Below the pieces are notes generated by a model. It made no database searches, had not been told where the DNA came from, and was given only the letters and a program-made list of their open reading frames with translations. A stretch of 64,000 nucleotides of DNA from Ceratopteris richardii (taxonomy: Eukaryota; Streptophyta; Polypodiopsida; Polypodiales; Pteridaceae). The stretch is taken from NCBI GenBank assembly GCA_020310875.1, contig CM035433.1, positions 112,103,806 to 112,167,805 on the forward strand, given 5' to 3'. The position numbers were made by a program, and so were the translations under genes. Below, one piece after another: positions 21,562 through 33,000 of the stretch (positions within the stretch are counted from its first letter, which is position 1; every line of letters starts with the position of its first letter).

Positions 21562-22740
21562 AGACCTATATGGAACAGCCAGAGGGTTATGTAGTTCCTT
21601 GAAAGGAAAGTCTAGTTTGTAAGCTCAAGAAGAGGTTGTATGGACTTAAATAGTCCACTAGACAATGGTACCAAAAGTTTGATGCTTTTATGGAGTCTCA
21701 AGGCTATCTCCAAGCAATGAGGAACATTGTCTCTACACATAGAGATGCTCAAATGGCAGCTTCATATGCTTGATACTTTATGTCGATGATATGTTGATTG
21801 TTGGGAAGTTTTCGTTTGACTTGTCAATTCGCAAAAATGAGTTGAGTAACACATTTGATATGATGGATTTTGGGGATGCGAAACATATTCTTTCCATGCA
21901 CATTACTCGTGATAGGAGTAAAAGATGCATATACTTGTATCAATGTGACTACATATCCAAAGTTCTTCATAGGTTCAATATGCAGGATGGAAGGCATTCA
22001 GTACACCTTTACCCACATGTGTGAAACTGAGCAAGGATGATTGCCCCGAATCAGATGAGGAAAAGGAATTCATGACCAAAGTCCCCTATTAGTTTGGTAT
22101 TTGTACTCTCATGTATGCTATGGTAGCTACAAGACTAGACATTGCATTTGCAGTGGGATTTGTGAGTAGATATTTGTCGAATCATAGCAGGAAACATTCG
22201 GAAGCGGTCAAGATGATTTTTAAGATATCTGAGTGGCACTAAGGACAAGTATCTATGCTTAGGTAGAGGGAAGCATACACTATCGGTTACACAAATTTTG
22301 ACTATGTTGGTTGTGTAGACAATTGCAAGTCTACATCAGGGTACATTTTTCATTTTGCTCGAGATGCTATTTCTTGGAGATCTCATCTTCAAGTATGTAC
22401 AACTGTTTTCACCAGATAAGCAGAGTATGATGCAGCAAGTGAGGCATGTAAGGAAGCATTGTGGCTTTCTCGTCTTACTTCTAATATGGGTTTACCTCAG
22501 CATGTACCTCCTTTGTTCAGTGATAGTCAGAGTGCCATTGCTTTGGCTAAGAATCAGGTCTATCATGCAAAAGACCAAACACATTGAGATGAGGTATCAG
22601 TTCATTATAGATTGCTTATCCATTGAGCATATTATTCTTGAGAAGGTTCACAATCCAGATAATGTTGCAAATGCTTTGACTAAAGCTCTAGTACACGAAA
22701 ACTTTCGACACTGTTGTCACTTGATGGAGTTTGCTTGATT
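21562..22740 (+). pseudogene. Copia-A pol, right half (reverse transcriptase and RNase H)
   Basis: Continues the frame cut at 6127: YMEQPEGYVV, LVCKLKKRLYGLK, then the RT loop as LYVDDMLIVG (21776-21805), then MDFGDAKHILSMHI. The RNase H part holds a GYIFHF-type block near 22340, HAKDQTHEMRY-type sequence in another frame (QTKHIEMRYQFI at 22566-22605), and NVANALTKAL near 22665. Many stops and shifts are present. Homologous to 44885-46010 in Copia-A copy 2. Confidence 0.88.
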
Positions 22741-22874
22741 CAATATCTTACACAGTCACTTGTATACTCTGTAACATGCCCATCAGGTGGGAGGTATAGT
22801 TTGTATACTTACACTCACATATACTTTATCATTCTTTATTTTTCTCCTATAGTCTCTTTGGCCATATTGGTCTT

Positions 22875-23250
22875 TAGTGGGAGATTGTTACCGTTAGTGT
22901 CCATGTGTAAGGCCAAATGGCCACCGAACACTTCTTCATATATGTGCTTTAATAAAACATATAGTGGCCTGGCCAGCCATTGACTTTAAGTTTGATCATA
23001 TTTGTAACACCTAAGAAGTTTGTGTTCATGCTCCCTATGTACTATCTTTTTTGCATATTATATAGCCTTTGTGCAGAGTATCGTGTGTGGAGCTTGGATC
23101 TTAGTTCTCTACTCTTCGGATGTCATTGTGGATCTCTTCGAGAACGAGAACACATTGTGGTGCATCGCCATCAAAATACTTTAGTCCACAAGTCTTTCAC
23201 TTCCCATTGACATTGTGCACGTGATCATCATTGTGTTGTGTCTACTAGGA
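22875..23250 (+). repeat. Copia-A polypurine tract and 3' LTR (right border approximate)
   Basis: AGTGGGAGA at 22875-22884 followed by TTGTTACC is the usual Copia polypurine tract and LTR start, so the LTR begins near 22886. I cannot see the other LTR in this window, so the right border near 23250 is a guess from where a different element's coding begins. Confidence 0.6.
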
Positions 23251-23269
23251 GATAATCTTCTCTTCATGG

Positions 23270-23797
23270 TGGCTTTGTTGGATCTTGAATGCTTCTAACT
23301 CCTTCGTAAGTTGCATTTCTTCACCAAAAAGTCACCTCGAGCATGTGGAAACCAAGCAACAAGAGCTTTTTCACACATGTGGAGTTCATGAAATTATTTA
23401 TGTAGTTGTATCCTCAGGTTCTTGAGTTGTTCCAATAATCTTTTTGATGAACTGCTAGGCCAAAATGTCTGACAAAAAGCGATCTTTAGAGCTTCTCAAG
23501 TTAAAAAGTGCCTATCTACAAGTTGACTATACCACTCATCGTCAAATCCATCAAGAATAGATGTAAAAGGGTGAGCATAGCATGCTCTTGATTCTTCAAT
23601 CCATGTCATTAAGAGTAGTGGATAAACCTCCTTACATGGTCATTGAAATCCTTCTACACTAGACAATTGAAAGTAGGATATTTAATGTTTAGCCTTGACA
23701 ATAGGTTTGTAAGATCCTCCATTGGTAATTGGTTATCTTTGTAGGTATTAGAGGTGTATTTTGGTGCTCTTCTAGTCTTCTCTTTAGAAAAAGGCAT
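23270..23797 (-). pseudogene. Gypsy-type gag fragment
   Basis: On the minus strand an ATG at 23797 starts MPFSKEKTRRAPKYTS, followed by MEDLTNLLSRLNIKYPTF, HPFTSILDGFDDEWYSQL and, after stops, LLEQLKNLRIQL and QLTKELEAFKIQQS. LLSRLNIKYPTF closely resembles LLSMLNIKFPSF in the gag at 47952, and the ...GFDDEWYSQL...F stretch fits a Retrotrans_gag domain. Stops break it. The stretch 23798-24165 upstream holds no gene; it is probably leader or LTR of this element, now split by CACTA-2. Confidence 0.5.
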
Positions 23798-24165
23798 TTA
23801 AGTTAATTCTTTGGAAACGTCAGTAGGAAGAATTAAGCATCTCGGTGTGATTGGAATTTGAGAAGGGTGATGAGATGATGCCTTCCTATCATAAGTCCTT
23901 ACGTGTCTCTTGAGGATACAAAGAGATTCCCTAGAGGCTCCAATATGGGTGATGTATCCACTTGCCCCATACTAGGTGGAAACCTACCAAGGCTCAAACT
24001 ATAGAGGAAAATTAGAGAAGAAGAAAAATTCATACTTCAAAAAGATGCATCGCATCGGGCATGCAAGTGTCCCACCGGGTGTGCCAAACTTTAAATAGGT
24101 ACCCATGACTACAATATTGATTAAGATAGTGATACACCTCCCAGGATACCTTCTTCTCAAGGGGG

Positions 24166-24640
24166 CACTACAACATATGAGGGGCATACCGACGATGCCT
24201 ATACGGATGGTCACTCTCGGTATCGGTATAAACGTTGGAAAAGTCCACTTAAAGATAATGACGGTCAAGTGACCGTTGGTATGACCGTTTAAAACGGATC
24301 TTCGGTGTGTGTCACGAGCGCGGGTATAGGCATGGGTATGGGCATCGGTATGAGCATCGGTATGAGCGTCAGTATAAGCGTCGGTAAATTACTAGAATTT
24401 ATCGACGCCCACACCGATGCCCATATCCACGCCCATACTGAGGCCGAGTTTTAAACATATTGGGAACCCAAGAGCGAAACTGAACATTTTTGTGCATGCT
24501 TGAGTACTGGTTGTCTTCTGTCAAACTTGCGCGCATGAACTGAATTGCGACCTGCATTGTCTTGTCCACACACACACACACAGAGATCTTTCTCTCTCCA
24601 CACACACACACTATCTCTCTGTTTAGATCTCACATCTTGA
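24166..24640. repeat. CACTA-2 left end and subterminal GGTATG repeats
   Basis: Repeated words such as GCATCGGTATGAGC, GGGTATGGGCATCGG and GCGTCGGTA lie from 24185 to 24445, many in tandem and some inverted (CACCGATGCCCATAT). Beyond 24450 there are short CA runs and CT-rich DNA but no gene. Confidence 0.85.
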
Positions 24641-24718
24641 TAAGTGGTGCACGTACTCTTAGCCTTTGTCTTTCTCTATGCTTTAGGTATTATAATTTCT
24701 CTTGTCTTTGATTTTGCA

Positions 24719-24809
24719 GAAGTTGTTTGGCATTGATTCTTTGGAATTACACGATAGACGACATACATTATGCTTTGACGACAAAGATCCAAAAGAGGGA
24801 CATACTTGT
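24719..24809 (+). other. Possible short exon
   Basis: Bounded by 'tttgattttgcag' and 'gtaagtg', consensus splice sites, with an open frame reading KLFGIDSLELHDRR. No family is recognised. The position, between the subterminal zone and the GA tract, is like that of the candidate exon at 6734 in CACTA-1. Confidence 0.35.
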
Positions 24810-24828
24810 AAGTGATTGTTTTATTCTC

Positions 24829-24836
24829 TATTGATA

Positions 24837-24907
<71 letters not shown>

Positions 24908-24924
24908 GAGAGATAGAGAGAGAA

Positions 24925-24960
<36 letters not shown>

Positions 24961-25012
24961 TAAAGAGAGAGAGAGAGATTGAAAGATAAGGAGAGATGAA
25001 AGAGTGGAAGAT
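24829..25012. repeat. (GA)n tract
   Basis: Imperfect GAGA runs with AAAG and ATAG interruptions. This is the counterpart of the CT tracts in CACTA-1, in opposite orientation. Confidence 0.92.
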
Positions 25013-25019
25013 AGAGATA

Positions 25020-26185
25020 GGAAGATAGAGCATACATACACACGCATACACACACACATCTACACATGCATACATATACACATACATGTACACATATGCA
25101 TGCTTACATATACACACATGCATGCATTCACACACATACAAATATACACACATGCATACATACACACACATACAGACACACACATACACACACACACACA
25201 TGCATTCACACATACATACACCCACATATACACACATACATATACACACACATACACACATATACACACATGCATGCATACATACACACACATATACACA
25301 CATGCATGCATACACACATATACACATATACACACATGCATACATACACACCCATGCATACACACATACATACACACACATATACACATATGCATACTCA
25401 CATACATACACACATATACACATGCATGCATACATACACACACATACAAATATACAAACATGCATGCATACATACACACATATACACACACATACACATA
25501 TACACACATGCATACATACACACACACATGTACACACATGCATACATACACACACATATGTACACACATGCATACATACACACACATCTGTAGACACATT
25601 CATACATACACACACATACAAATATACACACATGCATGCATACATACATACACATACACATATACACACATGCATACATACACACACACACATACACATA
25701 TACACACATGCATACATACACACACATGTACACACATGCATACATACACACACATATGTACACACATGCATACATACACACACATATGTACACACATGCA
25801 TACATACACACACACATGTACACACATGCATACATACACACACATGTACACACATGCATACATACACACACTTATGTTTACACATTCATACATACACACA
25901 CATATGTACACACATGCATACATACACACATATACACACATGCATGCATACATACATACACATATACACACATGCATGCATACCTCACACGCACACACAC
26001 ACATACATACACACATGCATGCACACACACACACATGAATGCATACACACACATGCATACATACACACACATACGCATATACTCACACATGCATACATAG
26101 ACACACATACACATATACACACATGCATACATTCACACACACACATACATACACACATGCGCACATATACACATGCATATAGAAA
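25020..26185. repeat. CA/CATA minisatellite with units of about 35-40 bp
   Basis: Units of the type 'acacacatgcatacatacacacacatatgtac' are repeated throughout. A well-ordered stretch lies at 25500-25920. Long His/Thr/Ile or Cys/Val/Met ORFs on both strands are repeat translations. Confidence 0.95.
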
Positions 26186-26189
26186 TATA

Positions 26190-28060
26190 CATATTTTAGG
26201 TTTAGATATTTAAGATTAGGGTTTTAGGGTTTAGGCATACATATAATTCATTTACATTTATATTAAGAAAAAATATAGAAAAAAAATCTGAATATATAAA
26301 TAAACATATATATAAAATAGGATTAGGGTTTCAAGATTAGGGGTTTAGGTTTCTTTAGGTGTTTAAGTATTTAGGTTTTAGTATTTCAGGTTTAAGTCTT
26401 TAGGTTTTAGTATTTCAAGTTTGACTCTTTCTAATTAGGGTTTTAGGGTTTTAACACCTACATAACATATATACACACATACACATACACATATAATACA
26501 TATATACATGTATATATACATGCATACAGAAATATACATATTTTAGGTCTAGATATTTAAGATTAGGGTTTTAGGATTTAGGCATACATATAATTCAATT
26601 ACATTTATATTAAGAAAAAATATAAAAAGATAAGAAAAAATATGAATATATAAATAAACATATATATAAAATAGGATTAGGGTTTTAGGATTAGGGGTTT
26701 AGGTTTTTTAAAGTGTTTAAGTATTTAGGTTTTGGTATTTCAGGTTTAAGTCTTCAGGTTTTACTATTTCAGGTTTAACTCTTTCTTAAGGGTTTTAGGG
26801 TTTTAACACCTACATAACATATATACACACATACACATACACATATAATACGTATATACATGTATATACACATGCATACATAAATATACATATTTTAGGT
26901 CTAGATCTTTAAGATTAGGGTTTTAGGCTTTAGGCATATAAAGAGAAGATATAGAAAAAAATTAAGGAAAAAATCTGAATATATAAATAAATATACACAT
27001 AAAATAGGATAATTATATAGATAAATAAATATAAACATCACTAGTTTTCTAAATAATTTAATTAAATATATATAATTAAATATATGTAACTAAATATATA
27101 GAAATAGGATTAATTAAGGAAAAAATCTGAATATATAAATAAGTATATATATAAAATAGGATAATTATATAGATAAGTAAATATGATAAGAACTAGTGAT
27201 TTCAATAAATAAATTAAATATATATGATTAAATATATAAAAAAAGATTTAGTTTTAATCATTTTAATCATAGTAAATATATATACATGTACACATACACA
27301 CATATTCTTATAAACCTATCTATATACACATATATATACACATACACAATTATATACACATGCATACACATATATACATGTTTTAGGTCTAGGTCTTTTT
27401 TATTAGGGTTTTAAGGTTTTAACACCTATAAAACAAATATTCACACATACACATACACATATAATACATATATATATGTATATACACATGCATACAGAAA
27501 TATACATATTTTAGGTCTAGATCTTTAAGATTAGGGTTTTAGGGTTTAGGCATATAAAGAGAAAATATAAAAAAAATTAAGGAAAAAATTTGAATATATA
27601 AATAAATATACATATAAAATAGGATAATTATATAGATAAATAAATATAAAAAGAACTAGTATTTTAAATAATTTAATTAAATATATATAATTAAATATAT
27701 AAAAATAGGATTAATTAAGAAAAAAATCTGAATATATAAATAAATATATATATATATAATATGTTTTAAGGTTTTAACACCTACATAATATATATACACA
27801 TATACACATACACATATAGAAAAACATCAAGGAAAAAATATGAATATATAAATAAATATATATATCAGATAGGATAATTATATAGATAAGTAAATATAAA
27901 AAGAACTAGTGTTTTAAATAATTTAATTATTTATATATAATTAAATATATAAAATTAGGATTAATAAAGAATAGGATTAAATATATATAAAATAGGATTA
28001 GGGTTTTAGGATTAGGGTTTTAGGTTTTTTAGGTGTTTAATTATCTAGGTTTTAGTATTT
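26190..28060. repeat. Tandem AT-rich repeat with TTTAGGG-like motifs
   Basis: Several imperfect long units (starts near 26190, 26510, 26870, 27275 and 27495, with a shortened one near 27760). Each has 'ttttaggtctagat', 'attagggttttagg', 'aataggat' and a CA/TA run. Motifs related to TTTAGGG recur but never form a clean array. A shortened copy is at 283-650. No gene is present. Confidence 0.8.
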
Positions 28061-28118
28061 AAGTTTTAAGTCTTTAGGAGTATGATTTTTAAGTTTAATA
28101 AAAAAAACAAATGTTCTA

Positions 28119-28404
28119 GAATGTCCATATTGTATCAAATGGCTAGTTTGGATCCGGAGGAGAGAATGGCATGTCCTTGCACTCAGTGCAAGTATCAAAT
28201 TTATCGATAATGACGGATTTGTCGAAGAGGAAGAGATCATTGTTGGAGAAGAAGAGGTCATTGTTCGAGAAGACGAAGCAATGGACGATGATCAGGAAGA
28301 AGCCAGCATAGCAAGCAATTTAAAAGTCATCAATATAGAGATCGATATTCTCGGTGCATCGGATCTCCAAGAGGATGCTAGACTAGAGGATTTTTGAATC
28401 AAAC
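28119..28404 (+). pseudogene. Transpos_assoc scrap joined to an acidic tail (TNP2 core missing)
   Basis: The first frame reads MASLDPEERMACPCTQCKYQIY and stops at 28209. CPCxxC with the preceding acidic/hydrophobic residues is the hallmark of the domain found at the N terminus of TNP2 transposases. A second frame runs on from GFVEEEEIIVGEEE through an acidic stretch to a stop at 28398. A frameshift lies between them. The catalytic core expected between these parts is absent. Confidence 0.55.
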
Positions 28405-28512
28405 ACTTGTACGTACTAATTTTTGTTTTTTTGCTACGTTTTTTTGTACACTATCATTTCTCTATATTGCCTTAATTATCACATGCTAATTATTTGAGTT
28501 CTTTTGTTACAG

Positions 28513-29720
28513 AGCACGATGGGAGAGAGTCCTCTAGTCACTCCACATTCCATGATAGAGGAGCAGTTTTTAGAGTTCATCTCTCAGGTACCTCCCGCGT
28601 ATATGGCCGTTGTGTCACAATATTGGATCGTTCATGGTAGCACTCCTCTTGGCCTCACTCTTGGTGGCCTCACTCTTGCCGGCTTCACTCCTGCCGGTGT
28701 CACTCCTGCGGGTGGTGCTACTCCCGCAGGAGGTATGTCTCCTAGCTTTATGACTCCGCCATGACCATCTTTTCAGCCATCCCCTACTGGCTCTAGTAGT
28801 AGACATGTGTGTTCGACACCTCAGCGTGATACAAGTTTTGGCTAGTCTTGTAGGTCAAGGTCACACTCTGGAGCAGGAGGTTCTAGGAGTGGATCTACAG
28901 GTAGGTTTGGAGGAGGGGGTTGTTGTGGAGGCAGTGCGATGGACATTGTATCGCCCACTTCTACTCCTAAGATGAGTACCTCAGATGTAGGTAGGCCACG
29001 CGGTACACCACATGGAACACCACGTACACCTTGGGGTGCTCATGACCATGATGACTCCAAGGTGTACAGTATTCGAGATGGAGGTCCGGTGATGGATATG
29101 GCTGGCAAGGCAATGCGTGCACGTATATGAAAGCTTTGCTCCATATAGTTTGGACACTCTATCATGTTGAAATGGAGTGAACAAGATAAAGATCGGAAGA
29201 ATTATATCACACAGATGATTTATCAGGAGTTCGGACCAACCAATGGATAGCCTCTTGTCATTTTAAAGTGGATTTTGCACACCGCACGTGAAGTTATGTC
29301 CCATCGATTATCCGAGGCTCGTGATGCTTTCACAGCAGGCTTACCAAAGCCTGTATGATTAGATGCTGAGGAGTGGGATATGATTCGCGACGAGCAGCAG
29401 TAGACTCTTGATCGATATCATCAGCAGCGAGATGCAGCAACCACATGTTTAGATACAGTTGGACCATCACATTTGGGCAACGGCGGATATGACATGATGC
29501 GTCATGAGTTTGTAAGTAGCATTTGATTTATTGAATTTGTTTGTGTTAAGTTTCTCATGTATGTTCCTCTAATGTTTTTTATATTTGTTGCAAGAGCTCA
29601 CAATGGGTCGTCCTCCAACACGAACGGAGGAGGCTTATGGATATCGTCATGGATTGACTGCACTACTGGAGGACTTGGAGGGACGCAGTGCGATCGTTTC
29701 ATGGGAGCGTTTGCGATGAG
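28513..29720 (+). pseudogene. Transposase_24-like gene of CACTA-2
   Basis: A frame from ATGGGAGAG reads ESPLVTPHSMIEEQF, then a TPAGG-type repeat (GFTPAGVTPAGGATPAGG). A second open part (28850-29130) is Gly/Ser/Pro-rich. A third (29130-29510) reads NYITQMIYQEFGPTNG, AREVMSHRLSEARDAF, LDAEEWDMIRDEQQ and VGPSHLGNGGYDMMRHEF, ending at a 5' splice site. The next exon (about 29596-29720) gives GRPPTRTEEAYGYRHGL and ends at TGA. The last part matches the CACTA-1 protein (SHLG..G..., GRYPTKHEIEY..YRH). At least four in-frame stops are present. In intact elements this protein would bind the subterminal repeats. Confidence 0.6.
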
Positions 29721-30085
29721 GTGATTAATTTATAAACTTGGTTTTTACTTGTTGTTTGTAAATTCCATGTGAATTTATCTAATTTCATTAATGTTCTTTG
29801 TTGTAGGACTGTTGATATGGAATGCTCTTTGCATGTGTATGGCAATGGCACACCCAAAATTTGTATTTGATTTTTATATGGCAATGCAATACTTTGCCAC
29901 ATTTTGTAAAAGCGTCATATATGACAGTGGTTTGCCACACTCTTGTACATGCTTCATTTATGAAATATATAACTCTTTTTGTACATGGTTCATGATTCAT
30001 TCTGATTATCTCTTTTGTGTCCAATAATATTCTATTTTATGAAATCATATTTCGGTTGACATTAAAGTACACATCACATGTACTC
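29721..30085. other. Non-coding stretch of CACTA-2
   Basis: AT-rich, no gene that I can support. It probably holds the 3' end of the Transposase_24-like transcript. Confidence 0.5.
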
Positions 30086-30088
30086 GGT

Positions 30089-30181
30089 TTTTTTTGGGCA
30101 GAGTGTATTGTCTTTTGCTAAGCAACACCATGGTAATGTTATTGTAGCAAAAGACAACACACTTTGCCCAAAAAAAAAATT
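30089..30181. repeat. Hairpin at the inner edge of the CACTA-2 right subterminal zone
   Basis: TTTTTTGGGCAGAGTGTATT followed by GTCTTTTGCTA pairs with TAGCAAAAGAC followed by AACACACTTTGCCCAAAAAA. The stem is about 33 bp with two or three mismatches and the loop about 28 bases. Confidence 0.85.
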
Positions 30182-30495
30182 TGTAGATATGGCTGTCAGA
30201 ATAAGCATCTCTGTACCCAGTACTATCATCGAAATAAGCGTCGGTACACCCAGCCGGCGTCGGTATACACGACGGTGCACCTAGTGGAGGTGCCAGTATG
30301 GGCGTCGGTATGGGCGTCCATAATACCGATGCATATACCAACGCATATACCGATGCTCATATCGACGACCATACCGATGCCCATACAGACGCTTTAATAC
30401 GGATGCACATACTGACATCTACACCGACATCGGGCCAAAAAATGCATGTTCATTTCCTTCTAAAAACCTAGTTATATGGCCGATCTCTTGTAGTG
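30182..30495. repeat. CACTA-2 right subterminal repeats and terminal repeat
   Basis: GGGCGTCGGTATG, CATACCGATGC and CGACGGTGCACC words run to about 30430. The element ends with CTCTTGTAGTG at 30495. The first eight bases of the two ends are perfectly inverted (CACTACAA) and the next dozen only partly. Confidence 0.85.
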
Positions 30496-30498
30496 GGG

Positions 30499-32332
30499 GT
30501 TTCGCTCTAAACAATATACACACACTGAATATATGATAAAAATGAGTAATCTCAATGAGTGTTGAGCATCTACTTATATAAATACTATAAGACCATGTGA
30601 GTGGCTCTACATGATGAGAGATAGTCTTTGGAGGAGGTCAAAGTGTCTACTAACATAGGTTGCACACCACATAATGGCCTTCCAAGAGGCAAGTACCTAA
30701 GATGGAGGTGAGCCACCACCCCTGATAGGGTAACTGCCTTTGGACTTCCTCCTTACCATTTTTTTTTCTCAAAGTTGCATGACTTAGAGCTTAGGTGTAT
30801 GTGGTAGACACAACTTATGTTGAGTGACCAGAGAGGTGACCACATTGTAAAGTTTCACATAGGTATGCTAGAGGCGGCCACGTTGTAGATGAGCCACAAG
30901 TCACCGTAATTTCATTTAGATATTGATTGGGGTGACCATAAACTAGTGTCTCACATCCAAGAGGCAGCACAAAAGTTTCCATGATGAGGAGGGATGACCA
31001 CAAATAGGTGGTGCATAATGGGTGCTAGGGCTAACCAAAAATTATCATGGAGGGTGCAAAGGACAACCACAAAGTGGGGTTACATCATAGGCCTACAAAT
31101 GGGCAACCACAAATTGAGCATCAAGAATGTCCATATATATCAGCATCAAGGATGACCACATATATGAGTGCCATAGTTTTAAGGGCTGAACACAAGATAG
31201 GTATCATCACAAAAAGAGAGATGGAGAGACCACAAGCTGGGCATCCATTCTTTATACTTGTAAAGGAGAGTTGGGGTAATCAAAAGCTAGGCATCAAACT
31301 TGGCACGGAGACCACTTGGGGCAATCATCACTTGGTGCAACGAAAGTTGGGGTGCCACGCTTGAATGCTACACTTTTGCCCATCGAAAACAATCTAGAGA
31401 AACACCTTCATTCATATGTCCAATCTCCAATTTCTTTGAGAGGTAAGCAACACAAGTTACATCTCTTGCCAGATATAGTATGAAAAGAGTATATCAAGCA
31501 TCCTTTCTGGTTTTAGATGAGAAAATATGAGAGGTAATAACACACTTGACAAATAAAGAAATCAAGGAATGTGTCCATGCATCTTTGGAATCCCATTGAG
31601 GTCGCTCTAAAATGGCCACGAGTGTACTTCAAAACATGGAGTGTGCTATTGCATGTAGAATATACAAGTATAAGTAGGCCTTTGGGGTTATGGACATATA
31701 TATAAGTTGGGGAAAAATTCTCCTAAAGATGGGAAAAGAGCTTGGCCAATTCTAAGTGTGTTCACACACATCAAAGTAACAACGGAGGCAAGTCTTATAG
31801 TGTTACTTTCTAGTTCCTTGAAGCTATAAATTTAAGAGGAGGTAGCTATTTATAAAACTCATCAACAAATTCGTGAATCAATTGATTTATCTCTATGAAC
31901 ACGTGGTGATTCAAGGATTATAACAATGCAAACTTAATTTCAAATGGGAGTCAGCCCAAACATTTCAAACTAGGTAAATAGGTGTTCATGGTATTTGGCT
32001 CTAAGTGCTCATTTTCACTCAACAACATGATCATTGGAATTCTTTTAGATATTATAGTGGTTTTCCATAAATTTGACCATTTGAGTTTGCCTAAGACAAG
32101 TCCCAAATTTTAGAGATCATGGTACATGTAGAAAGTGTTTATACATCTTTTATAAGTGAAAATTTTGGTTCGGCATGTTGCTCTTTTTATGTTTTTGAAG
32201 AAAAAACGACATCTCTTTCTTATGTGTGTGCCATTCATTTGACATTTATTCATTGGAAGTAAGGGTGGTACCTAATATTAGTGTCTTGTTTAATATGTCT
32301 CTTTTGAAACTCATACTACATGTAATTCGATT
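30499..32332. other. Non-coding DNA with a degenerate minisatellite
   Basis: No gene is supported. From about 30800 to 31350 there are loose repeats of a 35-45-bp unit centred on GACCACAAA.T.G.GCATCA-like text. The left part (30499-30780) continues the sequence interrupted by CACTA-2 and could be LTR or leader of the minus-strand gag element at 23270-23797. Confidence 0.5.
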
Positions 32333-32805
32333 GAGGAGCTGGACTGTAGGATCCAGATGCTTACCCAGCGATCAGACGAGTGCTCTTTTGCGGCTCCACA
32401 TGCAGGAAGAGAGCTATTTGCTCATAGGTATGTTTTTTTTCATAAACTTTTTTAATGATATTATAACACATATTTTTGTTTATTTTTATCTATCTATTTT
32501 CAGGACACCTATACCACCTCCAAATCATGATAGCAGAGCAGAGTTGCCTATGAGGACATGCATAGGCACCTCAGGACTAGAGTGCGATATAGAGCCAGAG
32601 GTGAACATTGTGTACATAGGGAATGGATTGAAGTTCAAGAGAAGAATGCAGGCACTATGCGACTCTTACCTGTGCTTTGTCCACTTACCGTGGAAGTAAG
32701 TAAAAATTTTACATAAAAATTGAAATAAATATCTTATGTTTTATTTACATTATGTTTTTTTATTTTTGTAGTGAGCATGATGAGAGGGATAAAAAATACG
32801 TACGG
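32333..32805 (+). pseudogene. Second copy of the CACTA-1 minus-strand gene (three exons)
   Basis: Matches 16990-17460 in reverse complement, with the same exon borders: exon to about 32428, exon 32504-32696 and exon from 32772. It reads QMLTQRSD-, then RAELPMRTCIGTSGLECDIE and HDERDKKYVR. The match stops near 32805. Because exon borders survive in two places, this supports a real gene in a CACTA family that has copies in this region. No ends of the element are visible. Confidence 0.7.
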
Positions 32806-33000
32806 ATTGACTCATACCAATCCACGTATTCCTTCAAAGTCCACAATCTGCATGCATCCAAGTTGGTCTTATCCTCTGATTAATCATGGACTTCATGATA
32901 GGGAATAAGGGGTGCCCCTGATATTTATCGACTTTTTTTCTAATATATGTGATGTTACCTTCCTTTGAAATTCATATAAGTAGTGGTGAAATCGTCCCAC

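Larger units (their letters stand above)
24166..30495. mobile_element. CACTA-2, a 6.3-kb defective CACTA transposon
   Basis: The left end is CACTACAACATATGAGGGGC and the right end reads ...GATCTCTTGTAGTG. The 3-bp duplication GGG is at 24163-24165 and 30496-30498 (within G runs, so its exact phase is uncertain). GTCGGTATG/CATACCGACG words crowd both ends. The interior has a GA tract, 1.2 kb of CA minisatellite, 1.9 kb of TTTAGGG-like AT-rich repeat, a Transpos_assoc scrap and a Transposase_24-like gene. The TNP2 core is absent, so it depends on another element for movement. Confidence 0.85.

Noticed and set aside
24821-25885. 354-codon minus-strand ORF ending in Ser/Leu repeats
   Set aside because: Runs from CA minisatellite into the GA tract; purely repeat-derived.
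26190-28060. Interstitial telomere array
   Set aside because: TTTAGGG-like words are scattered in long AT-rich units and never form a head-to-tail array.
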